DNA of 64,000 bases from Paenibacillus glycinis (GTDB taxonomy: Bacteria > Bacillota > Bacilli > Paenibacillales > Paenibacillaceae): assembly GCF_009909185.1 (NCBI RefSeq), contig NZ_JAAAMV010000004.1, positions 1 through 64,000 of the forward strand. Reading direction: 5' to 3'. A model generated the notes under the pieces. It did no database searches. It saw only the letters and a list, made by a program, of their open reading frames with translations, and had not been told where the DNA came from. Below are positions 39,966-48,782 of the stretch, in pieces (the first letter of the stretch is position 1; each line of letters begins with the position of its first letter). The position numbers and the translations under genes were made by a program.

Positions 39966-40775
39966 ATGCTGCCCCATATCACGACGACCTGGGCGATCCG
40001 CAAGTATGCGGACGGGGAAATTCACGAGCGGGAGGACGACATCGCGGCGGAATACCCGCTCACCTTGGAGCTGGACGGCAAAGAATTCGCCACGATCGTT
40101 TGTTCGCCGACGGATCTGACGGAGCTCGCCGTCGGCTTTCTCGCCTCCGAGGGCGTCATCCGCGAAGCGAAGGAATTGAAGGAGCTGCGGATCGACGAGG
40201 AACGCGGCTATGCGTACGCCGAGCTGCATCGGCCGCAATCGACGGGCAAGGACGATTACGCGAAACGGTTCATCGGCTCGTGCTGCGGGAAGAGCCGGCA
40301 GTTTTATTTTCGCAGCGATGCCCGCACGGCCCGGACCTCGACGACCCGCATGACGGTGACGCCGGGGCAGTGCATGGCGCTCATGCGGCTGCTGCAGCAC
40401 AGCTCCGCCGACTTCCGGATGACCGGCGGCGTGCACAACGCGGCGCTCTGCACCGCGGACGCGCTCATCGCGGTGCGCACCGATATCGGCCGCCACAACG
40501 CGCTCGACAAGCTGTTCGGCTACGCCCTGCAGGAGCGGCTGCCCGTCGCGGACAAGATCATCGCCTTCAGCGGCCGCCTCTCCTCCGAGGTCGTGCTGAA
40601 AGCGGCCAAAATCGGCGTCGGCATCCTCCTCTCCAAATCCGCGCCGACGGACCTCGCCCTGAAGCTGGCGAACGACCTCGGCATCACCTGCGCGGGCTTC
40701 ATCCGCGGCCACGAGATGAACGTGTACACGCACGGGCACCGGATAGCGGAGGAGGATGGCGAGCCGTCGCATTAA
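39966..40775 (+). CDS. fdhD: FdhD sulfurtransferase for formate dehydrogenase
   Basis: 269 residues from ATG 39966 behind GGAGGAG. It passes sulfur from a cysteine desulfurase to the molybdenum cofactor of formate dehydrogenases. Conserved stretches: LTELAVGFLASEGVI, the Cys pair in IGSCCGKSRQFYF (Cys106, Cys107), GGVHNAAL, DIGRHNALDKLFG and GRLSSEVVLKAAK. Cytoplasmic. Directly downstream of its presumed client enzyme. Confidence 0.95.
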   Translation: MLPHITTTWAIRKYADGEIHEREDDIAAEYPLTLELDGKEFATIVCSPTDLTELAVGFLASEGVIREAKELKELRIDEERGYAYAELHRPQSTGKDDYAKRFIGSCCGKSRQFYFRSDARTARTSTTRMTVTPGQCMALMRLLQHSSADFRMTGGVHNAALCTADALIAVRTDIGRHNALDKLFGYALQERLPVADKIIAFSGRLSSEVVLKAAKIGVGILLSKSAPTDLALKLANDLGITCAGFIRGHEMNVYTHGHRIAEEDGEPSH

Positions 40776-40822
40776 CGCGACGTTCGCCGTTCGCCTCGGC
40801 GCCGGCACGGCACGCCGCAACG

Positions 40823-40868
40823 ACAAAACCCGCTCCGCGCGAATCACGCGAGGAGCGGGTTATTTATT
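40823..40868. terminator. Bidirectional terminator between fdhD and peroxidase gene
   Basis: AACCCGCTCC - GCGCGAATCACGCGA - GGAGCGGGTT, with TATTTATT on the plus side and TTTTG on the minus side. It serves the two convergent genes. Confidence 0.85.
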
Positions 40869-40899
40869 GCATTTCGGCAACAGCGGGCCGCGGCCGGGC

Positions 40900-41403
40900 T
40901 TAGCCCACCGGCGTGCCGGATTTGGCGTCTTCGAGCAGCTTCTGGATATGCTTTTCGAATTTGAGCGGCTTGGTCGACGGCGAATAGCGCTTCACGACGT
41001 TCCCTTCGGCGTCCACGAGAAACTTGGTGAAATTCCATTTGATCCCCGAGCCGATGAAGCCGGACGCTTCTTTCTTGAGATACTTGTACAGCGGATCCGC
41101 GTTCGCCCCGTTCACGTCGACCTTGCCGAGCAGCGGAAAAGTGACGCCGAAATTGATCTCGCAGGTTTCCTGCATCTCGCTGTTCGCGACCGGCTCCTGG
41201 TCCATGAACTGGTTGCACGGAAAGCCGAGCACGGTCAAGCCCTGCTCCCGGTATTTCTCGTGCAGCTGCTGGAGCTCTTTGAACTGCGGGGCCAGTCCGC
41301 ATTTCGTCGCCGTATTGACGATGAGCAGAACCTGGCCGCGATAATCGGCCAACGATTTCTGTTCGCCTCGGGACGTTCGGACCGTGAAATCATAAACGCT
41401 CAT
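40900..41403 (-). CDS. Glutathione/thiol peroxidase, GPx family
   Basis: 167 residues from ATG 41403 behind GAGGTG. The catalytic Cys35 is in NTATKCGLAPQF (cysteine, not selenocysteine), with partners Gln in GFPCNQF and Trp/Asn in IKWNFTKF. It reduces hydroperoxides in the cytoplasm; bacterial cysteine forms mostly use thioredoxin. Single gene, convergent with fdhD. Confidence 0.95.
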   Translation of the reverse strand: MSVYDFTVRTSRGEQKSLADYRGQVLLIVNTATKCGLAPQFKELQQLHEKYREQGLTVLGFPCNQFMDQEPVANSEMQETCEINFGVTFPLLGKVDVNGANADPLYKYLKKEASGFIGSGIKWNFTKFLVDAEGNVVKRYSPSTKPLKFEKHIQKLLEDAKSGTPVG

Positions 41404-41513
41404 CACGAATCACCTCATTTGGTTTTATACAATGTTATTTTAAACAATTTAAGTCGATTTGAAAAGCGCGATTTTCGCCGCGCGCCTGCGGTTGCGGATG
41501 CGCGGACCGGCGC

Positions 41514-41549
41514 AAAAAAAGAGCGCCGCCCGCGAAAGGGGCAGTGCTC
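41514..41549 (-). terminator. Intrinsic terminator of the PQQ-propeller gene
   Basis: On the minus strand GAGCACTGCCC - loop - GGGCGGCGCTC (two mismatches) is followed by seven T residues. Its left arm is also the outermost copy of the 24-bp repeat. Confidence 0.75.
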
Positions 41550-41637
41550 GGTTGTCGCGTATTTTGCAACGCTCGGCGCAGCGGTTCTTGCAGCGCTCGG
41601 TGGCCGCGCTTTTGCTGCGCTCGATGGCCGCGCTTAT
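41541..41637. repeat. 24-bp tandem repeat abutting a stop codon
   Basis: GCNGCGCTCGGTGGCCGCGCTT-like units start at 41541, 41566, 41590 and 41614 (25, 24, 24 bp apart). The array runs from the terminator stem to the stop codon of the propeller gene at 41634. Confidence 0.8.
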
Positions 41638-42932
41638 TTGGATCCCAGCTGCGCCGGCTCTTTGATCGCGATCAGCTTGCCGTTCGCCTGCACGATGATC
41701 ACGTCGCCCGCCTTCAACGTCGGACCGAACACGCGCGCGCCGGTCCGTACCTGCACGAGCGGCTTTGCCGTAATCAGGTCCATCGCGACCAGCCTGCCGT
41801 CGGTCTGGGCGACGTACATGCCGTGGCCGATCAGGTCGAAGCGGGCAATCGGGTTCGACAGCCCGGCGTTATAGAACACGGGAATTTTGTTCGCCAGCTT
41901 CACGCCGTAGATACCCTCCCCGTCCGAGTAGAGCAGCCGTCCGTCGAAGGGACCTGCCGCATAACGCAATCCGGCGCTCCCTTGGGCGACGTAGCTGTCC
42001 GGCCGGGTCAAAACCGAATCCGCGAACAGCGGATACCGGTACACCGTTTTGCCGTAGGCGATGTAGACGTCGTCCCCCTGCATCCAAGCCTGACCGGGTC
42101 CGTAGAAGTCTTCTTTCGCCGTATTCACGCCTTCGGGATTATACACGCGCGTCTTCACGATCTTGCCGGTCTTCAGATCGATGGAATCCAGCGTCGTCAG
42201 CAGGACATGATCGAAGATCGTTTGCTGCCGCTCGGAGAGGAGTATGTTACCGCGCGCGTCGATCGGCAGGCCTTCGTTCTGGAGCTCCCAAGCCTGCTTG
42301 CCGGTCTTGCAGTCGTAGGCGTGAAGCACGTCGTAGCTGTAAGCGCCCGAAACGAACTGCGCCGCAAGCATGTACCCGCCGTGAAACATGAGCTCCCCGT
42401 AGAATTCCCCCTGCTTCCACAAGTAAGCGCCATCGGCGATTCGGAATGCCGTCACGTCGGCGCTTTGCACGTAAAGCTGGCCTTCATAGGCGTAAAGCTC
42501 GCGGGCATCCCGCACAGGCACCCTGGCTGCCCATAGCTTGCGCCCGGTTTTGGCCTCAGCAGCGATCGCCCTGCCGTCCTCGGACATCGCGAACACATGA
42601 CCGCCGTCGACGAGCAGCGGCGCCTTCAGCTGCGAACCGGTCGTCCACAGGACCTTGCCCGTGCTCGCCTGCACCGCCGTGAGCCTGCCGTTCTGCAGGA
42701 AGAATACCCGCTCCCCGTCCGTCGCGGCCACGCCGCCGCTCATCAAGTAATCGCCCGCCGGCTTATCCATCGCCTGCGACCAGAGCGCCGCCGCGTCCGG
42801 CACCTGGACCGGACTGTCCGCGTTGCTCCCGATATAGGAAGCATGTCCGCCCCTGCCGTCGGCAAGAACCGTCGTCGCGCCGCCGAGCAGGGCAAGCGCA
42901 AGGATGGCATATACCGCTTGTAGAAATCTCAT
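41634..42932 (-). CDS. Secreted PQQ-like beta-propeller protein
   Basis: 432 residues from ATG 42932 behind AGGGGTG. A signal peptide (LQAVYAILALALLGGATTVLA) precedes a series of propeller blades of the PQQ/BamB type, seen as VFFLQNGRLTAVQASTGKVLW, VFAMSEDGRAIAAEAKTGRKLW and YDVLHAYDCKTGKQAWEL. No catalytic residues for PQQ-dependent dehydrogenase are apparent. Probably a surface protein-interaction module. The neighbouring upstream gene encodes another secreted propeller. Confidence 0.85.
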   Translation of the reverse strand: MRFLQAVYAILALALLGGATTVLADGRGGHASYIGSNADSPVQVPDAAALWSQAMDKPAGDYLMSGGVAATDGERVFFLQNGRLTAVQASTGKVLWTTGSQLKAPLLVDGGHVFAMSEDGRAIAAEAKTGRKLWAARVPVRDARELYAYEGQLYVQSADVTAFRIADGAYLWKQGEFYGELMFHGGYMLAAQFVSGAYSYDVLHAYDCKTGKQAWELQNEGLPIDARGNILLSERQQTIFDHVLLTTLDSIDLKTGKIVKTRVYNPEGVNTAKEDFYGPGQAWMQGDDVYIAYGKTVYRYPLFADSVLTRPDSYVAQGSAGLRYAAGPFDGRLLYSDGEGIYGVKLANKIPVFYNAGLSNPIARFDLIGHGMYVAQTDGRLVAMDLITAKPLVQVRTGARVFGPTLKAGDVIIVQANGKLIAIKEPAQLGSK

Positions 42933-43058
42933 GCCGACACCCCTAACATTTATTCGTTGGTAAGTAGACGGCAAGGGTCCGCGAAAGGTTTCACGTCCGG
43001 CCCAATTCCCTGCATTGCCTGAATCTTGCATAAACGACGCCTCGTTCCTGCCAGCTCG

Positions 43059-43101
43059 AAAAGCCCTCCGCGACCGGATATCGGCCGATTGACGGAGGGC
43101 T
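43059..43101 (-). terminator. Hairpin terminator downstream of the RCC1 gene
   Basis: AGCCCTCCG - 23 bases - CGGAGGGCTTTTCG on the minus strand, lying between the two secreted propeller genes. Confidence 0.65.
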
Positions 43102-43164
43102 GGCGTCGTATCGTATGCAGGCACCTGTTTTCCGCGAGGCATGCCGGATTATCCGGTCGTGAAG

Positions 43165-43205
43165 AGGAGCCGGAATCGGGAAACTCGCCCGGCTCCTGTT
43201 TCCCG
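43165..43205. other. Two overlapping alternative stems
   Basis: AGGAGCCGG (43165-43173) pairs perfectly with CCGGCTCCT (43189-43197). CGGGAAAC (43177-43184) pairs perfectly with GTTTCCCG (43198-43205). The arms interleave with no spacer between the two right arms, so the stems are mutually exclusive rather than a stable pseudoknot. Located just after the RCC1 gene stop codon. Confidence 0.5.
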
Positions 43206-43228
43206 TATTTGCTTATTCCCCTGCCGGG

Positions 43229-44749
43229 TCAGGCGGAGACAAGCCTCAGCTCGCCGAGCTTGGCGTCCCACGAAGCATGGACGCCGAGCAGCTTCAACAA
43301 GCCCGCCGGAATCATCGAGACGCCGGTGAAGCCCCGCACGATGGGAGGAAGCCCGACTTGCGCGCCATTGACCTCGGCCAGGTTGTCGTCCGGATGCAAG
43401 ACCGCCGTTGTCCCTTTATACAGGATGGTCGTCTTGTAATCGCTCGAGAACGAGAAGCTGCCGCCAAGCGCCTGCAGGACGGCTTTCATCGGCACCGATA
43501 CGCTGCCGTTGTCGATGCGTGCCGGGAATGCCGAGACGAGCAGCTTGCCGTCCACGTAGACGTTGATCGGCGTTTGGATAAGCGCAGGGGCATACATCAT
43601 GCCGTCGCCGTGCGGGCGCAAGCTGCCCGTCTCGTTCCAGTTGTCGGCTCCCCAGCCCCATACCCGGCCCTTGGCGTCCAAGGCCAGGTTATGATAATAG
43701 CCGGACGCGATCGAGGCGATGCCGGAAAGTCCCTTGACCTGGCCGGATTTGCCCGTAGGGCCTTTGCCGATCGTCCATACGTCGCCTCCCTCGGTCAACA
43801 GAATGCCGTATCCGCCGGCTTGGATCTCCTTCGCTTTGAGCTGCGGGTACAGGCGCGACGGCTTGCCGGACACGCTCGCCGGTCCCGGCTTCGATCCTTG
43901 ATAATAGGCGTTCGCGCTCAGCTTCCATGTCCAAGCGCCGCCGCTGCGGTCCACGCCGTACATTTGACCGTAGTTGGCGTAGGCCGAGATTTGCTTCATG
44001 GCCGGAATGCCCTTCAGCTTGAACGGCTGCACGAGCGTGACGCCGCCGTCCGGTTCGCGGCGCGCCCCAAGTCCCCAGACGCCGCCCGTGTCGTCCAGCG
44101 CGAACGCCACATCCCCGCAGGAGATCAGGCGGTTCCATTTATACGTTCCGGCGACGGGTACGACGGCTGCTTTGCCGGTCGCGGCGTCATGCGACCATAT
44201 CAGCAGCTTGCCGCTGCCCGTCAGCGCGACGCCCGCGCCGTTCAAGGCCGTCACGGCGGCGACATTCGCGAGGCCCGGCACCTGCGCCGGCAGCGCCGAA
44301 TCGCGCGGCGAAGCCTTCAGTCCGGCTATGGAGCCCCATTCCCATACCGTGCCGTCCGATTTCAACCCGACGTTCATGCCCCCGCCGTTCGTCGCGATCG
44401 CCGCGATGCCCGACAATTTCGGCAGCCGCACGGGCGCGGCGATGGTCGAGACCGCGTTTTGCTGCAGCACGCCGATCTCCCCGAGCAAGTTGCGGCCCCA
44501 AGCCCATACGGTGCCGTCATTGCGCAAGGCCAAGGAATAATAGCTGCCTGCCAGGACTTGTTTGAACGCCGTGTTTGCGACGGCCGAAGAGGCCGTCGCC
44601 GGAGAGGCCGCAGGATTCACGGCTGCGGCGGCCGTTACCGCGGGTTTTACTGCCGCAGCGGCAGATGACTCGGAGCTGATCGCGCTTCCGATCGGCAGCA
44701 TGCCGAAGGCCAACGTCGCGATCAGCAACCTTTTGAACCGTTGATTCAT
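43229..44749 (-). CDS. Secreted RCC1-repeat protein with copper-amine-oxidase-N-like domain
   Basis: 506 residues from ATG 44749 behind AAGGGG. A signal peptide (LLIATLAFGMLPIGSAIS) and an Ala/Val-rich linker lead to RCC1-type propeller repeats from about 60 to 385: YYSLALRNDGTVWAWGRN, MNVGLKSDGTVWEWGS and YHNLALDAKGRVWGWG. A C-terminal domain (VYVDGKLLVSAFPARIDNGS, VSVPMKAVLQALGGSF) resembles the copper amine oxidase N-terminal fold common in Paenibacillus wall proteins. No enzyme residues seen. Likely a cell-surface binding or assembly protein. Confidence 0.88.
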   Translation of the reverse strand: MNQRFKRLLIATLAFGMLPIGSAISSESSAAAAVKPAVTAAAAVNPAASPATASSAVANTAFKQVLAGSYYSLALRNDGTVWAWGRNLLGEIGVLQQNAVSTIAAPVRLPKLSGIAAIATNGGGMNVGLKSDGTVWEWGSIAGLKASPRDSALPAQVPGLANVAAVTALNGAGVALTGSGKLLIWSHDAATGKAAVVPVAGTYKWNRLISCGDVAFALDDTGGVWGLGARREPDGGVTLVQPFKLKGIPAMKQISAYANYGQMYGVDRSGGAWTWKLSANAYYQGSKPGPASVSGKPSRLYPQLKAKEIQAGGYGILLTEGGDVWTIGKGPTGKSGQVKGLSGIASIASGYYHNLALDAKGRVWGWGADNWNETGSLRPHGDGMMYAPALIQTPINVYVDGKLLVSAFPARIDNGSVSVPMKAVLQALGGSFSFSSDYKTTILYKGTTAVLHPDDNLAEVNGAQVGLPPIVRGFTGVSMIPAGLLKLLGVHASWDAKLGELRLVSA

Positions 44750-45210
44750 GGGAGGATCCCCTTTCTTGGCACGCGACCGATGAACGGATTCGCGAAGCGG
44801 TATATGGCCAAATAGCAGCAAAAGAGCATTGAATGACGGAATGACGCGGGTCGGGCAGTCGGCGATTCTTTGGCCGCCGTTCGGATGGCAGGTCTTCATG
44901 GCACATGGCTGCCCGGGAAGTCGATTCCCTTGCGGATCGCCGCTGCTCGTGCCGGCCTAATCTCCCGATGCCCTCCAGTCCGCGACAATCCCCATAATGC
45001 CCTTTCCCGCAGGACCTCATGCGCCGGACGCCGTGCGCTAGACGCTCAGGGGCGGAACGACCGCGATGAAGCTGACGATCGGCGCGAGATCCGCGTGCGG
45101 GCATGCATTCGGAGCATAGAGCGTCACGACGTAAACCGTTTGCCTACTCGATACGTTGACGCTTACATGAATTCAAAGGTTGCATGCCGGGTAATGCAAA
45201 TGAAGCATGC
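44750..45210. other. Gene-free stretch upstream of the RCC1 gene
   Basis: Should hold the promoter of the RCC1 gene. A GC-rich segment at 44890-45060 can form local hairpins (for example around 44922-44929), but no riboswitch consensus fits. Short open frames here resemble no known protein and lack ribosome binding sites. Confidence 0.4.
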
Positions 45211-45273
45211 AAAAAGCCCGCGCCGGTCCGCATCAGCATGGGCAGCAGCTGACGCAAGCACCGGCGCGGACTT
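45211..45273 (-). terminator. Terminator of the VOC gene
   Basis: On the minus strand AAGTCCGCGCCGGT - long loop - ACCGGCGCGGGCTT is followed by TTTGC. It lies 12 bp after the stop codon. Confidence 0.8.
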
Positions 45274-45284
45274 CGCCGCACCCC

Positions 45285-45659
45285 TTAGAATAAAGGATCC
45301 CGATCGAAATATTGGCTCATCATGAGCGCGTTGCCGTCGCAATCCCTGAACGTGAACGACGCATGGTCCCCATGGCGCTTCAACGGATCCACCGCCACGC
45401 CGCGATCCGCGAGCATGCCGTGCGCCGCCTCGATGTCCGGCGTATCGAACGCGAACGTCGCGCGTCCGGCAGGCGCGGCGGCGGCATCCTTGAACAAATG
45501 CATGACGTATTGTCCGTCCAGCCCGAGCTCCACGAAATCGTTCTTGCCGTAGCCCCGGAGCTCCAGGCCGAGCTTCTCGCAGTACCACGCGCTGGCATGG
45601 TCCAAATCCTGCACATAGTGCATCACGCCAATCAGGTCTTTCTTGATGAGCGGCTTCAT
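45285..45659 (-). CDS. VOC-superfamily protein
   Basis: 124 residues from ATG 45659 behind GGGGG. Paired modules: IGVMHYVQDLDHASAWYCEKLGL and FAFDTPDIEAAHGMLADRGV, ending in FRDCDGNALMMSQYF. The usual final metal ligand Glu is replaced in the motif ALMMSQ, so a non-enzymatic or different metal site is possible. Substrate unknown. It is the last gene on this strand after the isomerase genes, 68 bp away. Confidence 0.85.
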   Translation of the reverse strand: MKPLIKKDLIGVMHYVQDLDHASAWYCEKLGLELRGYGKNDFVELGLDGQYVMHLFKDAAAAPAGRATFAFDTPDIEAAHGMLADRGVAVDPLKRHGDHASFTFRDCDGNALMMSQYFDRDPLF

Positions 45660-45727
45660 GGCAATCCCCCGCTTTCTTCGAAAAATCGCGAATGCGTACA
45701 AGGATCATTACCCGCTTCCAAGCAAAG

Positions 45728-46576
45728 CTACACGTGCTTTTTCGAATCCGGCACCGTGCCGTGCAGCAGCTTCACCGCTTTGGCCGTGCCGGCCTTCTGC
45801 TCTTCCAGCCCTTCGTACTCGACGCTCAGCCAGCCCATGTACCCGATGCCCTCCAGCCTCGAGACGAGGTCCTCCACGCCCGCATCGCCCTCCGTCGGCG
45901 CTACGCCGATATACGAAGCCTTGCCGCTGAGCGTACGGTAAGTGCCTGCCGCGCCTTCGGCCGCCAGCTTGAAATCCTTCGCGTGCACGTGGGAGATGTA
46001 CGGCGCCAGCTCTTGGAAGGACGGCCCCGGCTCCTGGTCCACGAGCAGGAAGTTCCCCATATCGAAGGTGCTGCGAAGCGCCGGCGAGTCCACCTGCCGG
46101 ATCAGCTCCAGCACCTGCTCGCTCCGGCCGGCGAACACGCCGTGATTTTCCAGGCAGAGGACGACGTCCCTGCTTTGCGCGTAAGCCGCCGCTTCCAGCA
46201 GTCCCTCCGCGATCCAGACCTTGCCTTGCTCGTAGTCGATCCCGTCCTTGGCATCGCCCGCGAAGACGCGCACGACCCGCGCGCCCAGCAGCGCCGCGGC
46301 GTCGACCGAATGCTTGATGTCCGCGAGCGCGACCGCGCGTTCTTCCGCCGAAGACCGGGCAAAATCATTGCACGCCCCGAAGCACGCCAGCTGCAGACCC
46401 GTTCGGGCCAAAGCCTCGCGAACGGCCGGCACGTCGGTCTCGGCGTTCCAGAAGATGCTGAGCAGCTCGACGCCCTGCGCGCCGATGCTCGCCGCATAAT
46501 CGATAAAATCCGCATTCGTCCACGTGCCGTCCTGCAAATACTTGTGGCAGCTCCATACGCTTACCGAAATTTTCAT
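45728..46576 (-). CDS. Sugar phosphate isomerase/epimerase-like TIM barrel
   Basis: 282 residues of the AP-endonuclease-2 / xylose-isomerase-like barrel family. Metal-site motifs: CLENHGVF, STFDMGNFLL, ISHVHAKDF and WLSVEYEG. IolE/IolI and hexulose epimerases belong here. It acts with the second barrel protein and the dehydrogenase in the same direction, so a polyol or inositol-like catabolic step is likely. Start at ATG 46576 although GGAGG is about 12 bases away. Confidence 0.88.
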   Translation of the reverse strand: MKISVSVWSCHKYLQDGTWTNADFIDYAASIGAQGVELLSIFWNAETDVPAVREALARTGLQLACFGACNDFARSSAEERAVALADIKHSVDAAALLGARVVRVFAGDAKDGIDYEQGKVWIAEGLLEAAAYAQSRDVVLCLENHGVFAGRSEQVLELIRQVDSPALRSTFDMGNFLLVDQEPGPSFQELAPYISHVHAKDFKLAAEGAAGTYRTLSGKASYIGVAPTEGDAGVEDLVSRLEGIGYMGWLSVEYEGLEEQKAGTAKAVKLLHGTVPDSKKHV

Positions 46577-46601
46577 CGTCTCGTTCCGCCTCCAGGGCAC
46601 C

Positions 46602-47489
46602 TTAGCGGTACCGTTTAATGAATTCCACCGCTTTGCGGATGTCCTGCTCCGGCCGATCGCCCACTTCGCGTTCGATCGTCAAATACCCTTCATAGCCGAT
46701 CGATTGCAGCGCCTTGAAATACGCGTCGAAATCAACGGCGCCCTCGCCGAGCGGCAGCTCCGCGAAATCCGGCCCTTCCGAGGCCATCTCGGCGATCCGC
46801 TCGTGCGACATCTGCTCGTAGCCGAGGAAGCCGTACACTTGGCGCGGATCGACGACGCGCAGCCGCTTGCCGTCCTTCACGTGCGTATGCACGATGTAAT
46901 CCTTCAGCGTAATGACGCCTTGGACGGGATCGTCGCCGGTGACCATCACCATGTTCGCCGGGTCGAAATTCACCGAGACGCCGTTCGTGCCGAGCGTATC
47001 GAGGAAGCGCTTCAGATGCGCCGCCGGCTCCGGGCCCGTCTCGATCGCGAAGTACGCGTTCATGCTCTTCGCGTACCGGCCCAGGTCGTCGCAGGCGCTC
47101 TGCATGGCCGCGTAAACGGCGCCGTTCCGGTCGTCCGGCACGATGCCGATATGCGTCGTCACGATCGTCGTGCCGAGCTCTACCGCCAGATCGAGAATCC
47201 GCTTCGATTTCTCGATCTTGGCCGGGTTCGCGGCCGCGTCCTGGAAGCCGTGACCGCCGAGATCGCCGCACAGCGCCGAGATTTCAAGCCCGAGCCCGTC
47301 GATGCGGTCGCGCAGCTCCCGCCGGGCCGCAGCATCCAGCAGCGCCGGGTCCATCTCGCCGGAGACCGCGTAGATCTGCACGCCTTCCGCGCCGACGTCC
47401 TTCGCTTTCAGCAAGCCTTCCCGCACGCCGACGCCGAAGCTGTCCACGATCACGCCGATCTTGTTCCGTAACGGATTTGCCATCTCCAT
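46602..47489 (-). CDS. Sugar phosphate isomerase/epimerase-like TIM barrel
   Basis: 295 residues of the same barrel family as the next gene but only distantly similar. Metal-site motifs: YFAIETGPEPA, SVNFDPANMVM, IVHTHVKDG and YLTIEREVG. Starts at 47489 or at an ATG two codons later are both possible behind AAAGGAAGG. Its stop lies 25 bp before the next start, so the pair is one transcript with the dehydrogenase gene upstream. Confidence 0.88.
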   Translation of the reverse strand: MEMANPLRNKIGVIVDSFGVGVREGLLKAKDVGAEGVQIYAVSGEMDPALLDAAARRELRDRIDGLGLEISALCGDLGGHGFQDAAANPAKIEKSKRILDLAVELGTTIVTTHIGIVPDDRNGAVYAAMQSACDDLGRYAKSMNAYFAIETGPEPAAHLKRFLDTLGTNGVSVNFDPANMVMVTGDDPVQGVITLKDYIVHTHVKDGKRLRVVDPRQVYGFLGYEQMSHERIAEMASEGPDFAELPLGEGAVDFDAYFKALQSIGYEGYLTIEREVGDRPEQDIRKAVEFIKRYR

Positions 47490-47592
47490 CAACCTTCCTT
47501 TATCTCCAATTTACCCGCGCGACGCCGGATGAAACGGTTCGCGGCATCCGCTGCCCGTCATTCCGGCCCGCGACGGTTTCGCTAATTCAGCC

Positions 47593-48669
47593 TCAATTGA
47601 ATCGAATCTCTTTGCCGAGCCCCGCCGATTCGTATACCGCGCTCAACATGCGCGTCACTTCCAGCCCGTCCTCGACGGGACTGAGCGTCTCGCAGCGGCC
47701 GAGGCAGCTGTTCACGAAATGCGCGATTTCCCTGCCGAACGCTTCGTTCGCGTCGAAGCTGGCATGGTCGATCTGCGGCGTCGCGTTCACGATCGTATCG
47801 TGCTTCTCCGACAGGATGACGAGCGCGGGCTCGACCTCCGCGCCGCCTTTGTCGCCGAACAGCTTGATGTACAGCTCATCCTTCGCGGCATGCAGCGTGA
47901 AGCTGACGTCGACCATCAGCGAAGCGCCGTTCTCGAACCGAATGACCGCGTTCGCGGCGTCCTCGACGTCGTTGCGCGAGGCGTCGTAATCCGCGGCCTT
48001 GTAGAACGACAGATTCTGGATATGCGCTCTGTTGCCGAGCTTGCGGTACGTGTTGCCGGTAACGGATACCAGCTTAGGCCGGCCCATGAGGTACCAACAC
48101 AGGTCGATGATATGTACGCCGAGGTCGATCAACGGTCCGCCGCCGGAGCGGCTCGCGTCCGAGAACCAGCCGCCGGGATTGCCCAGCCGGCGCAGGCACG
48201 AGGCCTTGGCGTAATAGATCTCGCCCAGCTCGCCCGCGTCGATGAAGCGCTTCAGCACGTCGACGCTGCCGGCGTACCGGCGGACGAATCCGACCTGCAG
48301 CACTTTGCCGGAACGCCGAACCGCTTCCTGCACCCGCTCCGCGTCTTCGACCGTTCTGCACATCGGCTTCTCGCACAGCACGTGCTTGCCGGCCTCCAGC
48401 GCGGCGATGCTGATCTCCGCATGGCTGTCGTTCCAGGTGCAGATGCTGACCGCATCGATGCTAGGGTCGCGCAGCAGCTCGCGGTAATCCGCGTAAGCCC
48501 GCTCCGCGCCGTACTTGGATGCCGCCGCCTCGGCGCGCTCTTTGTTCTGATCGCAAATCGCCGCGATCTCCGCGTCCGGACATTGCCGGTACGCCTCCAA
48601 ATGCAGGCCCGATATCGACCCCGCGCCAACCACGCCCACGCGCAGTTTATTGCCCTCCGTCGCCACCAT
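47593..48669 (-). CDS. Gfo/Idh/MocA-family oxidoreductase
   Basis: 358 residues. The N-terminal Rossmann fold has VGVVGAGSISGLHL and the conserved Lys in HVLCEKPMCRTVEDAE; the C-terminal alpha/beta domain carries GGGPLIDLGVHIIDLCWYL. These NAD(P)-dependent enzymes oxidise or reduce cyclitols and sugars. First gene of the three-gene catabolic unit, divergent from an AraC-type regulator. ATG behind AGGGAG. Confidence 0.93.
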   Translation of the reverse strand: MVATEGNKLRVGVVGAGSISGLHLEAYRQCPDAEIAAICDQNKERAEAAASKYGAERAYADYRELLRDPSIDAVSICTWNDSHAEISIAALEAGKHVLCEKPMCRTVEDAERVQEAVRRSGKVLQVGFVRRYAGSVDVLKRFIDAGELGEIYYAKASCLRRLGNPGGWFSDASRSGGGPLIDLGVHIIDLCWYLMGRPKLVSVTGNTYRKLGNRAHIQNLSFYKAADYDASRNDVEDAANAVIRFENGASLMVDVSFTLHAAKDELYIKLFGDKGGAEVEPALVILSEKHDTIVNATPQIDHASFDANEAFGREIAHFVNSCLGRCETLSPVEDGLEVTRMLSAVYESAGLGKEIRFN

Positions 48670-48782
48670 GAATTGCTCCCTTCCGTTCCGGCCGAACGCC
48701 GGCTATAATTAGCTTGCATGACTATCGTAATTAAAACCTGCTTCTACCTTATCATGACGATTCCGCCGGGAGAATGTACATT

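Noticed and set aside
43165-43205. H-type pseudoknot
   Set aside because: The loop that would have to cross the first stem has zero length, which is sterically impossible.
44890-45160. Possible c-di-GMP (GEMM) or cobalamin riboswitch upstream of the RCC1 gene
   Set aside because: A GGCAAAC and a TGACGC stretch occur on the minus strand, but the required AAAGCC/GGCCT elements and B12-box are missing, and no terminator switch is evident.
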